From Fasciolopsis buskii (Eukaryota > Platyhelminthes > Trematoda > Plagiorchiida > Fasciolidae), in the NCBI GenBank assembly GCA_008360955.1, contig LUCM01008411.1, positions 124,001 to 188,000 of the forward strand: a stretch of 64,000 bases of DNA, in the 5' to 3' direction. Made by a program: the position numbers and the translations under genes. Under the pieces are notes generated by a model, which worked only from the letters and a program-made list of their open reading frames with translations, did not search any database and was not told the origin of the DNA. Shown piece by piece: positions 24,201 to 36,549 of the stretch; the stretch's first letter is position 1; each line of letters starts with the position of its first letter.

Positions 24201-24512
24201 CGGAAATCTGATTACGTCTCCAGACAACGGTAGCTACAGAACCCTAACAGGAATATCGGGAGCCAGAACACTGTTCGTGAACCTGTGACATGCAGTGATG
24301 CCATGATATCCGGCTTTTCCTGACTAGAAAGGTGCACAACCCCACGGTCTGTATTGTCATTGCTTCAATTTGTGCGGCCTGGCATATCCGCGTTGGGGAG
24401 GCCGGTGATTTTCTATATTCGATGACCGATTTATCCAGAACATTGCCTGAGACCGGCGGGATCCTCGTGTGCGTAATAACGAGCTGCCTCATCCGGTGTT
24501 CGATGCCAGCAG

Positions 24513-24765
24513 CCTGAGGTAACCAATCTGAATCGCTTCCGATGGTTTGACCAATTTTCGCATATGCCCGGTCATCGGTTATCTTTTGTCGCTCTTTTTG
24601 TACGTGCTGGGCAAGGCTGGAGGGATTAGTGCAGCGGTGAGGCAAGGGCTTTGCTTTGAGATATGTAGAAATTATTGTCGGCTTAGAATTTCTTTGGTAC
24701 GCAGGAGATGAGGGTTATTTTTGGTTGGATTTTATACGAGATGTGACTCGAAATCGAAGACAGTA
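24513..24765 (-). repeat. Dispersed repeat shared with 13.7 kb, copy 2
   Basis: Nearly identical to 13,713-13,967. On the minus strand a reading frame (24,244-24,645) runs through it and continues beyond with DDRAYAKIGQTIGSDSDWLP, so the repeat is probably LINE coding sequence lying opposite to the reverse transcriptase piece just upstream. Confidence 0.6.
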
Positions 24766-26664
24766 GTCCAGATGGTTTATGACTTGATTTTTAACCTCCA
24801 TTTCGCCTGAGGAAATAAAGAATGGGCAAAATCTCTAATAAGTTTTAATTACCTCGATTATCCTGCAGTATGCATTTTTCGATGTAATTGGGCTGACACT
24901 GTCCTTCTCTAGCCTATATGGTGCAGCATATATATATATATATTTAGTGTAGCAAAATAATATTGAGCTTTGCGTTGCGAAGATAAATGTTGGGGTACTA
25001 TTAAAAATAATCCATTTGCATACAGTGTGACAAATTCGCGAATGACCGTGCGCACTGTCGTTTGCCTATTCACCGTTTTTTGCTGGGCACTGCTCTACTT
25101 CCTGATTACAGCGGATCTCTCATCCAGATAAAGTGATACGGTTTATTCTGTTGCAGTTATGCGTTCAGAATGCCTTTCTTGCCGGTGATATGTTTAGTGC
25201 GTTTGGGGGGGGGGATAGCGGATTTCACCATGCGGATCCGTGTCCTATTTGAGGCGCCAGACATGGTTTATGCTGGCCATCGGGGATTGCTGAACTCCGG
25301 CTCAGAACATTGTACCTGTTAAGAATTCCGAACGGGCAGGCAAGCAGACCTGCTATTAAATGTGTCTCCTAATTTGTACCAAATTGTGCACAAATAAGAA
25401 ATTACGTAATGTATCAGCGAACAAATGAGCCATAGTCTACACAGCGACCTTCAGATTTTATCCACTGGGACTCGGTTTCTGTCTATCTTCATGACCTAAT
25501 GTTTCATGAAATAGACACCAACTTAAGCCTATCTCGATCCTATGCAGTTGAGCGAGTTTTAACATACCAGTTTGCTCCTTACTATGTTCGCAACCAGGCG
25601 TCGCTGGTAATGTACGGTTATGCCGTTGAGAACAGATGGGTCAACGATCGCCAATGTAAGGAAAAAAGCAATCGCCCTGCAGGGCTTGTGAATGAAAACG
25701 GGAAAATGACTTGCTTGTATTTGGTCATGTAGCCTCTGAGACTGAACATAACATCATGCAGTCAACAAAAGAGGCTGCTTAGCTTACAAGAGTCATCGCT
25801 GCTATTCATCAGGTTTGGTTGTGATTTTGAGATGCACATGAGTTAAACATTAATATACATGGCTTTTTTATGTGAATCAGTATTAACGGTTAGGTCACTG
25901 TCTTTAAAACGTGGGGAACTAGTGTTTGCGCACACACCTTGGAGCCAGCTTCCACCTCGTAGGATGGAGGGACGAAATTAGGAATACGCCTACTTATCTG
26001 GTCAGCATTTCGTTGATGGTTTCATGAGACGCCTCATTCACCAGATTGTCTCACTAGTAAATAAACGTATCAGTTCAAAAGTGACCGAACCATTACTTGA
26101 AATCTTGGTCGGGATAGCCCTTCACTGGAACGTGTTCCAACTCCGGTTCAATAAGCGAATTCGGTTCACAAACTTAATTTCCCCCTGGATCAATAAGCTC
26201 TTTGTTTGAGTATTTGAAGCATCATCCTGATCGACCGGAACACTGTTGTTTACAGATTGTAAGAATGTTGAAAGAGCACAATAACGCAAAATAAAAACAC
26301 GGATATGGTACGATCGATCATCATGCTGGACAATATGGTAGTTGAACGCCTCGTAGCTACAGATTCATAAGCACTCAAGGCCATTTTGGTCCATTGTCCT
26401 CAGATGCTTTAGACCGATTCCAAATGAAAATATCGGATACTGGCACTTTTAGACTATCCGGGCTCAAATCCGACCGTATAGGTTTAGATCTCCGTAAAAA
26501 ACAGCTATTCACAATTACCTTTCATTGTGGTGGGCTTTTTTTTACCTCCATTGACAATTGCATTCGTTCATTTGTTGGTACATTCGTTCTTCCCCCCTTG
26601 TGAAAAATTCGTGTGAGTGACAAAATTTTAATCGCCTGTTCTGTTCCCCTGTCTTCACTTCCAG
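24766..26664. other. Intergenic, possible 5' region of the RPP14-like gene
   Basis: Apart from a short TA repeat (24,929-24,943) and a G-run at 25,205-25,214, nothing is recognised. If the RPP14-like coding exon is preceded by a spliced non-coding exon, that exon should lie here. Confidence 0.4.
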
Positions 26665-27180
26665 ATGGAAATACACATACCACTGAGCACGTATCGTCGT
26701 CGGTCGCACGGGACAGACGGAAAGCTACAATCTTCTCGGTCAAAATCGGATTCAGTTATCCACTATGTTCACGCATGTATTAGGTTAGACTTATCTTCTA
26801 CTCAAATTCCCGTACCGGATGATATTCCGCCTGTTCAATTGTGTTTCACTGTTCGTCAGGCGTTGGACTCTACCTTAGTGGAATTATTTGGCCAGTTAAC
26901 AGGTGCATCTCTACTCAGCTATGACCTGTTACAATGCAAATCGAAAAATTCCAGCTCCCCTACTGAATTCGCTTGTTCGATTATCTTGGCCGTCAATGGA
27001 ACACACCTGGATCACTTGTTGACCGCAGTCAGTTTGTTGAATCTTGACGTTGGCGGTTTTCATATGCTAGGTCTATTGCCAGCTTTGACGGAATCGGAAC
27101 GTGGAAAAATTGTCGTATTTGGTGAAGTTCATGGTGTACACAATTCTTTATTCTCGATCAATTTTGATCTGGATTCTTGA
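26665..27180 (+). CDS. RPP14: RPP14-like RNase P/MRP protein subunit
   Basis: A single open exon of 171 codons. The Met codon follows directly on a good acceptor (CTTCACTTCCAG|ATG), so an upstream non-coding or short coding exon is likely. From about residue 30 it has the RPP14/POP5 fold pattern: a first strand IHYVHACIRLDL, a helix with VRQALDSTLVELFGQLTGAS (compare the xLFGEVGAA signature of RPP14), a DLLQ strand, then ACSIILAVNGTHLDHLLTAV and SLLNLDVGGFHMLGL, which match the segment before the TLLG strand in the family. RPP14 supports tRNA 5' processing (RNase P) and rRNA processing (RNase MRP) in the nucleus. The N-terminal 30 residues (basic, Ser-rich) and the C-terminal extension exceed the usual length of about 125 residues. 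Vertebrate RPP14 shares a transcript with HTD2; I see no HTD2 frame here. POP5 is the main alternative. Confidence 0.6.
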   Translation: MEIHIPLSTYRRRSHGTDGKLQSSRSKSDSVIHYVHACIRLDLSSTQIPVPDDIPPVQLCFTVRQALDSTLVELFGQLTGASLLSYDLLQCKSKNSSSPTEFACSIILAVNGTHLDHLLTAVSLLNLDVGGFHMLGLLPALTESERGKIVVFGEVHGVHNSLFSINFDLDS

Positions 27181-27496
27181 TTTATCTGTTATGTGATTCT
27201 GTAGAAAAAAATTGGAAATTTACCCAATTACCTTGTGTGGTTTCTGTTACACATGGCCCAGTGCTTTTTCATCTCAATTGATAGCCATCCGGGTGATTAT
27301 TTTCCCATTCGACCATCAACGCCTGATTAGAAAGAAACCAAATATATGTATAGACATTACTCAAACTTTCAATTTTGCAGTTGCTAGTTTTAGCAACTAG
27401 AATCAGTCGTCCTGGTTATCAGTCAATCCCAGTTTGTTCATCCATTCAGCTTCTGGTTAGCCAATATGAATCTCGTTTGGCAGTCAACCAAGCGAT

Positions 27497-27497
27497 T

Positions 27498-27530
<33 letters not shown>

Positions 27531-27531
27531 T
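27497..27531. repeat. TA then GA microsatellite
   Basis: About 16 bases of TA followed directly by about 18 bases of GA. Confidence 0.9.
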
Positions 27532-28929
27532 TGAGAAGGCGTACACTGAGTTAATACGTTTATCGTGACGTTTCGATCCAAACTAGGACTCGTTGTCAAA
27601 TATATATACTTATATATATGTTGATTCGGGTCCAAACCTCAGTGATCAATCGTCTCCATTCTTGGGTTCATTAGTCTGTCTCTTGTCTCCATTCCTAGCG
27701 TCCTTCTCTCTTCTAAGTGTGTCACGAAAGTCAGACCACTTTCGACCGTGTTCTCTAGCTGGAGCAAAGGACTGGTCTCAACCTTGTTCTGAGACTTGTA
27801 ATCGACCAGGGTCCTGGCCAATGTGTCATTCACCAGTTAGCGTCGAAAAGTTTTTAGCTTGACTTATATCTCCCCTTACTCATTCTATTACTGTTGGCTT
27901 TTTCCTCATCGACAAATTTTATCAGCGTTCGCCTTGAATTTGGAACAACGCTTCTGGGTTATAATCACATCCGTGTCGTTCTCCTCACGGCCTCGGATAT
28001 TTGTCAGAGATGTTGGGAACATCTGTCTGAATGCCTAGCTTATTGATATCTAATTCACGTAGATATGAAACATGGCCCATCTCTTACAGGCCCATTATTA
28101 CGATTTGTGAGCTCGACGTACGCTGATCAGGTCTTGTGAATGGCGGAGATTTTTCCCCAACTACGGTCAGTTGTAACCTAATTGCAAAATAATGGAGGAA
28201 ATTGAGTGGAAAAGCTACCGAATTCTCTCCCAAATTTCCACCACTGCTTGTTTTCTAATACTGTTTGGTATGAGGAATACATCTTCTGCTGAGTCTTTTC
28301 ATGAAAATAAATCAATCGTTTCCCGATTTTGCAAGCCTTAGGCTGTTCGACGGGAAGACATTTGCTTCCGCATATGAAAAGAACATAACTCCCTTAACCT
28401 CATTGTCCTCTTCCGACGACTTCACCGAAGTTATGTTCGTCTTCCCGAACATGAACAGCTAGTGGGGAAAAGTTTACAACTGTCTGTTAATCTGGACATA
28501 GTTTGATTTGACTACCGATTCTACCAGAAGAGTTTGTCCACTAGGCGAATAGTTACGAGTATCCAGGACCACAAGTCAAATGCTGAGTACGGCGTGTCGA
28601 TCAAAGTCTGGCATAACTGTCGACCGGGACTAGCACAAAAATTCAAATGCTGACTACTGTTATTATCACCGAGAGTGCTAATGGGTCACCGGTAATCACT
28701 GAGCTGCTGTAACACCCTTCGGATTTATATTTCCACATTTTAAAGCGCGAAGTTGACGCACCTCTGGAAATAGGCTGAAAGCACTCAACACTACCACTTG
28801 GGATTTCGGTTCACTTTTATTATTTAGACTAATCGCAGATTTTCTTTTTTTCCTCCACACAATACAGCATTTTCAATAAGCGAGACATGACCAACAGAGG
28901 ACTGTCAAGCGGGGGAAGTCTACCAGCTG

Positions 28930-28990
28930 CTGGTGGACTCGAACCCATGGTTAACAGGTTAAAGCCCCATGTTGCCGCCGACCAGGTTTC
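28930..28990 (-). repeat. tRNA-like remnant (SINE head), minus strand
   Basis: The minus strand reads TCGGCGGCAACATGGGG (box A-like) and then ATGGGTTCGAGTCCACC (strong box B, 28,933-28,948). The spacing suits a tRNA. I could not form a full acceptor stem, so a SINE head or tRNA pseudogene is more likely than an active tRNA. Confidence 0.4.
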
Positions 28991-31989
28991 TCTATGGTTT
29001 TGAAAATTAGGGTTAGTTTAGTTCAAGGTAACGGTTTGCATGGCTTCCGGACTACTGAGTGCAACATCCCCGTCGTTGTATCGCCAACACCGTCCGAGAT
29101 GGAACTGTCGGTGCTCGAATGAAGTTGCCCGTTGTCTGCATCTGTAAAACATTACTTGTATTGGTCTTTTACCTACCGCATGGACCTAAATTCAAAAAAT
29201 TGTCACTGACTCCGTTGCTTTCACTTTTGGCATTTGACTTTCATGATTTCTAGCAATCTGGTTTCTTAGATGTGACCACATAGAGAGTACTGATTTGTGA
29301 GTATGTATGATTGGAATTCTAGATTATTTTCTCGTTTCTAGTAATATTCGAGCTTCCTTCATCTTCGTTAGATTATTCATGAGATACAAATCAATAAGCT
29401 TATTGATTGAACCATTTCAATACAACCTGATATCAAATTAATCGGTTAATGAACTGGGTGGACGGCCGAAGCGGAGGAAAATTCTGAGTGATGTCAAAAT
29501 CAAGCGAATCGACAATAAATGTAGCGCTGAAAGGTTAAGTGATGAATCTTGATGATTTCCATCTTCGATGAATTCCATCTAGCATCGTATGAACCGGACT
29601 TCCATTCGGCTTGTAAGAAGCGATCAGAAGTGGTGCATGTTTTGAGATGACTGAGCAAGATGCACTGGGCCGTGTTTTGGCGAAGCGGAAGTAAGAGATC
29701 TGGGCTGGGGTCAGGTTGAAGGAGCAGTGGATGTTGTTTGCTTGGGCTCAGGTAACGGTTGTGAATTTCGAGGAGTTAGAAATGGTGCATGATTACAGGG
29801 GTTTCATCAAAAGACGGTATGACCCTCATCAGACTACCGGCAATATAATTAAGAGATCATGAGAATAGAGCTTCTATGTCTGTCACGTTCGTAACTTTGG
29901 TTTCCTTCAAAGGTTTGAATAATTCTTCCTCCGCTTCGATCCGGTATGCACGTGATTTTGGACTGAATATGGTTGGTCGAATGGGCGTAGTAGCTGGGAC
30001 CATCAACAATAACAAACAAAAGAGATAAATTTCTCCGTTCGGTTGGCTGGCTCGATAAAAGCAGGCCAGCAAAAATGTGGTTTGCACCTTTAATATTTTT
30101 TTTGATAAGATGGAGTAGTGGTTGCCTGGGTCATACGCTTGTTCTCCTCATCATACTATCTTCAGATAAACAGATGATATCTTTCCAGCTTCGGCCAGAC
30201 AGCGAAGATTACGTTGACTGTGCGATGAAAACTTTCTGTGGAATGGCAAATAAAGAACAAACTGGGGGTAAAAGATGTCATTAGATATTCAAAGTAGAAT
30301 ATAATTACGGCAGGGTGGGTTGTGTCTGCTCAGATCAAGTGCGAGAATTGTGACTTAGGTATCCCAGTATTTTTGGCTTAATAAGAAAGATTGGGGTGGG
30401 GACTGGCAGTTTTTCTAGCAAAAAGCCACGCAATTCGTTTATCAGTAAACCAACTTGATTTGCCTTTATTCTAAGGCAAGAAAGGCACAAATCATACACA
30501 TCAAATGCGGTGAAGGGTAGCGTATGCACACTTAGGTTTTCCTTAAACGGAATAGAAGTGATAGGTACGAGATAATCGGTAAATAGTGACATCAAACCTA
30601 AGAAGCTAAAAGAGCGACATTAATGTGTATAACACTAGTTGCGCTAAAATGACAATATCTAGGACGACAGGCAACAACCGTTGGAGTGTGAGTCTGTCAT
30701 ATGATATGGTTTAATACAATATAAACCTCAACGTTCATAGGAATAGGAGTAAGCCCTGCACTTTCATGTGATAAGTGGGCGAATATATCACCGCCACTAA
30801 CCGTGCTTCCCATATGATACTCTCCTCCTGCTTTCAAGATCAGTCAAATTTCGTATGCCTTCATTCAGCCAATAATCGTGAATACGCAACCGTTGAGTCT
30901 GAATAGATCTCGTCCAGAATGGGTCAAAAGCAGTTATTTCGTCGACTAAGTATCTCATATCAATTCGGCACATTTTTCGGGAAATCTAATAAGCGTAAAG
31001 GGTTGATTACAAGGCAGATATGTGGCAAATCATGTTGATGTAGATGTAACGATGAGAAAACAGTGCAACCGAGACAATAGCCTACAAGAAATCGTCGATC
31101 GAGTTTGTATTTTCTTTGGATTTGGAACACTAATGGAAGAGCAGCTGAGTGGGAGAGAAAATTCAGCGACTGTCATTGTTTCGAAGGTATTTCATAAATA
31201 GTATTTGGATCTGATTGATTCAAATACGAATGAGCTGTAACCAATTCACAACGTAAGTTCCAGCTGTCGACTTTTTCTTATTGCATTCGAACGCAAAATT
31301 TCTGACTAAAAGAACTCCAGTGCGTGATACTGTTTGAAGTCTGTATATTACTTCAGCATTCTATCAATTTCATGAGTTGCCTGTACTTTTTCTTCCATAA
31401 ATACGGCCTCCGACGGGCCACACTACAATTCTGTATCGTCATCGTTTCAGTGTTTTCTTTCGTGGGATTTTTGGCTCCATTATGACCTTCATTGATTGTT
31501 AAAGCCTTTCGGAATTATCGCCGTTTAATAACTCGATTGGTTCTAATCCTGTATTGAGATCACATAATGTTATACCTCAAATATATCCTAACCCATTCGG
31601 AAAAAGCACTCGTGTTGGTTGTCAGGCAGCTCTTAAATGCATCCCATCCGACCAGGAAGTCCATTCAGGTATTGCTGGGAACCAACATCCGTCCTCTGTT
31701 TGCAAAAATGTCCGTTCTACCCGTCGCACTCCAATCACCATTTCATGTTCACTCTTGTGTCATCTCTATACGAAAGTCCTAGCTGTACCCTGGGTGTTGT
31801 CGGTTCACTTGTGTCCATAGGTAGCCTTAAACTTCCCCGGCGGACGTAAACTCCTCCTGGTTTGGCATGTCCGAGGTTATTTATATGTGATCCCTAAATG
31901 AAACTGACTACCTCGTGACTAAGTGTCTTCTCAAGTTTTCCAGCCATACCAGTACGATTATAACGAACCTGTACATAGCCCGTTTTAGC

Positions 31990-34100
31990 TTACAACACAG
32001 CATCACAACGTTTTCCGATTTTTTCCTAGGGTTTATTTTCTCACTTCTCGGGGATAGTCTGTATTCTATTATGAGTGGTTTCAGTAATGCACCGACTCTA
32101 CCAGTGACTTTGTTTGACATGACAAATCTCTGTGTTTCTTTCACCAAAGGAAAATTCATTTTAAATAGTTATTACTAACTACTCTGAGTTAGTTCCCTTG
32201 AAACTACGCGCGCTTATTTCAGCTAGTGCCTACTGTCTGTTTCTCCTAAGGCCAAAGGTAAACTCTCGGTCTGTTTTCAAGTTATCCAAGAAAACAAACC
32301 AAATCCAAACTCGCCTCCGTAATTTTTCACACAACAACATTGCTCTTCTTCAAAGGCCTCCTTCGCACGCACCTGATTGTTGAACTACTGCTCAATGACA
32401 ATGTCAAACTTTTCACACAGACAGTCAGTTTGATCTTTGATAGCTATTGTCCCATTGAAATTTTTGTGCCTCAAATGGCCGTATCTACATCCAGAAACCG
32501 AAATTTCTAAGAAGATGCAAGGATCACTTCTAAAAATCTCGCAATAACAAGTGTGGGGTAAACTTCTACCCTAATAAAAGTTGAAATCAAACGCATCCAC
32601 ACTACATTCGCCAGCCAACTCTAGAGTGGTAATAATAACCGATTCCCATGGCAAGGTATTCGATTGTTGTGTGGGAAGAAGAAACATGTGAAATGTTCTG
32701 CGGATGTCGACAACAACAATCGTGCTTTTATCCATCCTTTCACTTATACTCCGACCATATTTGGACAGGATGATGATACGACAGTTACAAGTTGTTCTAG
32801 GGAGGAGTTGCTCGACGTTCTCCGCACCAATAAAATTACCACAGGGGTTGGTGCTGACAATCTGCCCTCAGCTCTTTTAAGACATGGCGTTATGGCTCTG
32901 AAGGATGAATTCAATTCTCTGATTAACACAACATTACGCTTGTGTTCTCTTCGTGACTGCTGGAGACCCGTCATTGTTATTCCCATCCCAAAATCTAACA
33001 CTTCTATTGCTTAAACAAAACGTTTTCCCCCCATCGCCCTAACGTCTTTCGGCCTTAAACTGACGGAGCGTGCTATACCCAAGCGCCTACTTCCTTCTAT
33101 GTATCTTCCTGACGACTCTTTTTAGTTTGCATCAGTGAAATCTGTTCTTTGTGCCTTCCTGGACTATTAGTCGGCATTTGACTCAGTCCCTCGGTCTCTT
33201 CTACTCCACAAACTGCAAACATTTGGTTGTCCCAGTTCTTTATTAGCATGGCTGTCGGAATACTTTACTAACCGAACCCAGTGCACACGAACGGACGGTA
33301 AAGCTTCTAAACCGTTGATTAACAACTCAGGAGTGCTACAGAGTGCTGTTCTTTCACCGTTTCTCCTCTTTACTTACATCAGCGACATATCATTCAGCTC
33401 ACCCTGTCATTTGTTTAATTATATTGATAATGTTGCACTCTCAAGCCGTTTCGAGCAACAATGATTTTCAAGGTTTTTCTAACGATTTGTCTTCTATCTA
33501 CGTTTTCTCTGTGCAAGTCAGCTTAAAACAACATATATAAATGTTTCGAACGTCTGTTCTCTTTCTTTCGGTCGGCCTACCCATCTGAACCATCATCCAT
33601 CGGTCAGAAACACCTACCGGGATTGATTCCGTGAAATATCTAGGGATTATTATTGACAAAAATCTGAAATGGACTCTTTACATTCCCACCTGTGTAAAGA
33701 AGCAAAGCACCATCTCCTGATTTGTATACCAATGTTTTTCTAATCCTCCTTCTTTACTGTTCTCCGTTGTTTTTGAAGGTTGTTTTACTAATCGTGTGTT
33801 CATACCGCTAATCGAAATGTCCATGAAACTATGTGCTTAGCACCTATCTACATGTGGAAGCTTTGCTTACAAAATGTTCTCAGATCTTCTGCACAACGAT
33901 CTAACACAGTGGTGCTTTCATGTTTGAACAAGGTCCGTTTTTCGTTCCATACTCTCTAGAATCAATATCTATGGGAACTCATTGCTCTATATTTAGCAAA
34001 CAGACAAAAACTTGACAAAAATTGATCGTGTTTCAATCGACTACCTGACCAACCTATCTTACCATGTCCAAATCATTCAGCGATGAGCTTCTTTTCTTCT
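31990..34100 (+). mobile_element. Degenerate LINE (non-LTR retrotransposon), copy with RT domain
   Basis: Reverse transcriptase from about 32,664 to 33,470: GADNLPSALLRHGVMALKD, LRDCWRPVIVIPIPKS, FPPIALTSFGLKLTERAI, a SAFDSVPRSLLLHKLQTFGC region, LNYFTNRTQCTR-like text, GVLQSAVLSPFLLFTYISDI and YIDNVALSSRF (palm; YADD changed to YIDN). The order matches the whole RT domain, and stops and frameshifts separate the blocks. Weak C-terminal similarity continues to about 34.1 kb. The element is in sense orientation relative to the neighbouring TRAPPC10-like gene. Confidence 0.8.
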
Positions 34101-34616
34101 CCATGTTAGTAAGGAGATGAGTGAGCATAACCGTTTTCTTATTTTTCCCCCACTATTTTTGACTGAAATGCGACAGTTTTCTGCGCAAAGGTCTGTGCAG
34201 TGCAGTGCAGTACAACATAAAGCAACACAAAGCAATATAATGCCAGAAGCCATTGTTGCTTGCTGTAAGATCCTATTACCATTGATCTTGCTTTATTTAG
34301 CAAGAACTTGCTTACTTCTAATCATTTCACTCTATTACAGTGTTCCCTCCTTAGAGAGAACACCGTCGGAAACGAACACGTTCATGCGTTTCGTGGAGTT
34401 GTTCATTCTGGATGAGGAGAAAGCACAAAGGTAACTTTTCCCTGATGAAAACGAAATCGAGATCTACCTGTGTTTCTTGTCCGGAAAATCGATTGCCATT
34501 CTGAACTGCGACCTGAGGTTGTGTGGTACGAAAACAGTAAAATATACCACCATAAAGTAGCGGTGACTCATGTGACCTCGGTACCACTTCCAGCTTGCCA
34601 TCGATTTTGGGAAGCA

Positions 34617-34642
34617 GTGTGTGTGTGTGTGTGTGTGTGTGT
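34617..34642. repeat. GT microsatellite
   Basis: Uninterrupted GT run of about 26 bases. Confidence 0.95.
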
Positions 34643-34744
34643 ATCTCGCATGATTCACGGCTTTTATAAGTGTTTGGTCAATGGCCGACCAGATCCCCCA
34701 CAGATTTCATCGTAGTACACTTTTGAAATCCGTACAGAATGGTC

Positions 34745-34945
34745 AATCAGTAGTGCTTGACCGGCAATGAGTAAGTCGTTAACCTGGTGCCATTTGAACC
34801 CAAAAAGGTCACAGGTTCGACTCCCCTTTCTCGGTTAGCCACTTTCCCACTCTGCAACCGCCCCGTGGCCACTATCTTGTTCCTATGATGTCGTGTTTTT
34901 TAGACAAATAAAAATAAATTGTAAATATTATTAGTATTATTATGA
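34745..34945 (+). repeat. tRNA-derived SINE, plus strand
   Basis: A head with AGTAAGTCGTTAACCTGG (box A-like, about 34,770-34,787) and a perfect-looking box B GGTTCGACTCC (34,814-34,824), a body, and an A/T-rich tail (AAATAAAAATAAATTG at about 34,905-34,921, then ATTATT repeats). This head-body-tail layout is typical of a SINE. A more decayed tRNA-like unit follows at about 34,960-35,045. Confidence 0.6.
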
Positions 34946-35621
34946 GAGTGCAGCTGTGCATCCGGCCACCATAAAAGTACGTTAGACTTCGCCTGACTGA
35001 TGCGTGCCAGGGTTAGTACCACTCGCACTCTCATGTGTTAGAGGCACACGTGAATCTACCGGTAGATAAGTAAGAACCGCCCAACTGTTTCGATCCCAGG
35101 CTTGCTTTGAATGTTAGAAAGGCCGTTTGTGTTGCCATTACGCCATCCGAATTGTTGTCCTCTGGGAGAAGTTCTTCGCTTACATCCGCGGTTGAGTTGA
35201 ACTCAGAGTAACCAAACAGTGCTGAGATATCAATCGAAAGCGCATTTTTATCCAAACTTCATATGTAATACTCGGTATTTATCACGTGGTGATCTGCCGT
35301 TTTTTTTGCTCAGTAGCACTTGTCACCTGATTCTCTGTGGTTATGTATGCATAAATAATTGTCAATCTAAATTTCTAGATCCAAACTACCCTCCGTCGTC
35401 TCCTGACTCTTCCTGTCGTGACATTTTTTGTTTTTCTCACACAACCCTGAAGTTCGCAATTGTACAGAATACCGTTTCCTTTTCCTGTTCAAGATTGGTA
35501 CGAAATTAATTGACTTACTTTATAGATGCTCGGAATCCTGACTAAAGTCATAGAAGAACTCAATGTACGGTAGTTTCTTCCTTGTTAGAAATCAACAAGT
35601 GTACGTCTGCTGTGTCCGTGA

Positions 35622-35858
35622 ATGGATAGCAAACCCCAAGGACGAATGATTCTCACTAGTCGAGCACCTAAACCTTTAGGCTGCCCTACCCTAAACGGAT
35701 TATCGAAAATCTCCCCACTACATGAAGCAGCACCCTTATCCATTGCTGGCTTTTCCACAGCCATAGATCATATCTTCGCGGGCAGGTCCAAAGTCATTAT
35801 GAATGACTTCTCGACAAAACTCCTCGAACAGCAAAAGCTAGACACGACTTACAACCGT
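35622..35858 (+). CDS. Candidate exon, possibly upstream part of the TRAPPC10-like gene
   Basis: Open from 35,622, with good protein character (ILTSRAPKPLGCPTLNGLSK, then AAPLSIAGFSTAIDHIFAGR, then NDFSTKLLEQQKLDTTYNR) up to the donor CGT|GTATGT in phase 0. The 5' limit is not known. It joins in phase to the next candidate exon over an 83-bp intron, the intron size used elsewhere in this gene. I do not recognise the family from this segment alone. Confidence 0.3.
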
Positions 35859-35941
35859 GTATGTATACCTTTTCCTCCACACCCACGGGCATGCTGCCAT
35901 GGGAGAAAAAGTCACTGCGACCAAACATCCTTTTGAATCAG

Positions 35942-36073
35942 TTTGCCTCGGGGTTAAACGAGGCACCTACTGACACAGTACGAGAATTTTACTCGCGTAA
36001 AATTTCTCGGTTGAAGACCATCCGTGCTGTTTCCAAATTTTCCGTTATTTACTCTAACCCGGATTACAAAACC
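35942..36073 (+). CDS. Candidate exon, possibly upstream part of the TRAPPC10-like gene
   Basis: 132 nt, acceptor TGAATCAG, donor ACC|GTTTGT, phase 0 on both sides. It reads FASGLNEAPTDTVREFYSRK and then ISRLKTIRAVSKF. The EFYxRK string recalls the LAEFYMRKK helix of TRAPPC10 N-terminal to the beta domains, and the position upstream of the other exons agrees, but one short motif is weak evidence. Confidence 0.3.
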
Positions 36074-36549
36074 GTTTGTCTTTTCTTTCTCCATTATGTG
36101 TTCTAGAAATTACCGGTAACTTTCGCATAACTTCTGGCCAATACCAGTGTTTTCCTAGTAAATTTTCTTCATTTCAGCATTTGGTTGGGTTGTTTCCCGT
36201 TAGTTCTAGTTCTACGGCCAGTGGCATCGAAAATGTTATCCTGTATGTCTGTCACCAGAGATGGTGAAGTTGTTTCACGTGACTTCCCCTCGTACTGCAT
36301 TCCACATCACCACAATGATCGGTGATGGCCTCCATTTGATTAGGTGCCCTCTATGATCACTGATTTCCTGTTCATGATGCACTCCTAAATGAGCAAGGTA
36401 GATAATAAGGCCGTTTCTGATCATGGGTTGCACAAGACTGCAGGATTTCACATGTAGTATGAGTTGAGGAGTGAAATAAAGCCTTCGAATTTGCTGGCTG
36501 AAGTCAAACATAAGTTTCTAAGATCCATTTAGAGTTGATTTCTGAGTGC

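Larger units (their letters stand above)
27181..31989. other. Intergenic, no gene recognised
   Basis: It contains a TA/GA microsatellite (27,497-27,531), a second short TA patch near 27,600, and a tRNA-like remnant at 28.93 kb. Short open frames near 31.55-31.85 kb overlap each other in three frames and show no family signature; they may be the 5' end of the LINE that follows. Confidence 0.45.

Noticed and set aside
28930..28990. Functional tRNA gene on the minus strand
   Set aside because: Box A and B are present, but I could not form a complete cloverleaf with acceptor stem and terminator.
34441..34465. CTGATGAAAACGAAATC as a hammerhead core
   Set aside because: CTGATGA and GAAA are only four bases apart, leaving no room for stem II.
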